DNA of 5,159 bases from Minisyncoccota bacterium (GTDB taxonomy: Bacteria; Patescibacteriota; Minisyncoccia; Minisyncoccales; Minisyncoccaceae): the NCBI GenBank assembly GCA_028711945.1, contig JAQTRG010000034.1, positions 1 through 5,159 of the forward strand, read 5' to 3'. Below are positions 4,687 through 5,159 of this stretch, piece by piece. Position 1 is the stretch's first letter. Every line of letters starts with the position of its first letter. A model generated the notes under the pieces. It was not told the origin of the DNA. It saw only the letters and a program-made list of their open reading frames with translations, and made no database searches. A program made the position numbers and the translations under genes.

Positions 4687-5159
4687 CTATTTGCCGAGCA
4701 TTGTGTTTATCTTCGCTCTTGTCTTTGGACCAACTGATCCGTAACCAGCGTCAGATGCACTAGAAACTAATCCGTATTTAATCTGGAACTTCCCTACCGC
4801 AGTCTTTGTCATAGCACCGAAGTAAGTTGTCTCATCTCCAGCATTTCCAATTGAAGTAGCTGAATCAGAGTTTAAGAAGATTTGCAGATATTTCACATCA
4901 TTACCTGTTGATCCCTGTACTAAAGTAGTAGTGAATTGGAATCCAGCAGGAATGCCAGAAATAGTTGTCGTAGTTTGTCTTGCTTGCAATGCCTGGATAA
5001 GATTAACAATGTAGCTTATCAACACTGTTCTATTAGCTGCTATTTCAGCAGGTGTTGTTGCATTTGCATATGGCAAACTAAGAGTCGGTGCAACAAACGG
5101 AGTTACAACAGTAGTCGTAACTGGGGTTGTTGTTGAGGTGGTTGTAGTGGTTTGTGGCC
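4687..5159 (-). CDS. Surface protein with Thr-rich stalk and C-terminal peptidoglycan-binding type 1 domain (5' end missing)
   Basis: The frame is open to the right edge, so the N-terminus lies outside the window; 156 residues are visible, ending in TAG. A start codon inside the window would be an artefact, because the TTG at 5076 sits in continuous coding sequence. Visible residues 1-20 are a Thr/Pro/Val-rich stalk. Residues about 36-60 look like a short helical segment (AEIAANRTVLISYIVNLIQAL). Residues about 75-154 are a peptidoglycan-binding type 1 domain (PF01471-like): LVQGSTGNDVKYLQIFLNSD, ETTYFGAMTKTAVGKFQIKYG, and GSVGPKTRAKINTML. The family binds cell wall and is often attached to a stalk or another functional domain. 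This version, with a DVKYLQ helix and ETTYFG turn, is common at the C-terminus of Patescibacteria surface proteins. It is followed by a strong terminator, so it is the last gene of its unit. Confidence 0.88.
   Translation of the reverse strand, partial: PQTTTTTSTTTPVTTTVVTPFVAPTLSLPYANATTPAEIAANRTVLISYIVNLIQALQARQTTTTISGIPAGFQFTTTLVQGSTGNDVKYLQIFLNSDSATSIGNAGDETTYFGAMTKTAVGKFQIKYGLVSSASDAGYGSVGPKTRAKINTMLGK

Noticed and set aside
5074..5076. TTG at 5076 as the start of the peptidoglycan-binding protein
   Set aside because: The same frame stays open and coding-like (Thr-rich stalk) to the window edge, and no signal peptide follows the TTG.
4936..5136. Plus-strand frame of 66 codons rich in Cys, Ser and Asn
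   Set aside because: It is antisense to the peptidoglycan-binding gene; its odd composition comes from the Thr-rich stalk on the other strand.
1..5159. Recoded TGA (glycine) as in Gracilibacteria or Absconditabacteria
   Set aside because: No in-frame TGA interrupts any of the four genes, and TGA is used as the natural stop of the 210-residue membrane protein.

Overview
The window looks like bacterial chromosome from a member of the Candidate Phyla Radiation (Patescibacteria, Parcubacteria-like). This is an inference from style, not from a marker gene: the DNA is clearly AT-rich, Shine-Dalgarno motifs are weak or absent, the genes encode surface proteins with Thr-rich or Lys/Glu-rich linkers, and the lamin-tail repeats carry INEVAWMG, EWIELKN, LLERTDD and WPAGNNSEKRTMER motifs typical of exported Patescibacteria proteins. 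TGA, TAA and TAG each end one gene and no reading frame needs recoding, so the standard bacterial code fits.

All four genes lie on the minus strand and are described here in transcription order, from right to left. (1) Positions 5159-4687 hold the C-terminal part of a secreted or cell-surface protein: a Thr-rich stalk followed by a peptidoglycan-binding type 1 domain, closed by a clear intrinsic terminator at 4651-4677. (2) Positions 4597-3509 hold a single-gene Fic-domain protein with an N-terminal winged helix. It keeps the class II inhibitory motif, but the catalytic His of the Fic motif is replaced by Gln. A perfect 25-bp palindrome lies at its 5' end, exactly between and over a plausible -35/-10 pair, which suggests autoregulation and a true start 11 codons downstream of the longest frame. 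(3) A 274-bp AT-rich gap at 3235-3508 holds two families of short direct repeats and a candidate promoter. (4) Positions 3234-2602 hold a 210-aa single-pass membrane protein with a PsbP/DUF1795-like periphery. (5) Overlapping it by 4 bases (ATGA) is a large secreted protein that runs off the left edge: signal peptide, an unrecognised domain of about 280 residues, a Lys/Glu-rich spacer and at least three lamin tail domain (LTD) repeats.

The last two genes form a translationally coupled pair that probably acts together at the outer face of the cytoplasmic membrane. The peptidoglycan-binding protein is a separate surface unit behind its own terminator. The Fic gene between these units has its own control region and no partner toxin or antitoxin gene. 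The most notable observations are the His-to-Gln change in an otherwise intact Fic site, the palindromic operator at the fic start, and the mosaic similarity among the LTD repeats, which suggests recombination between copies.
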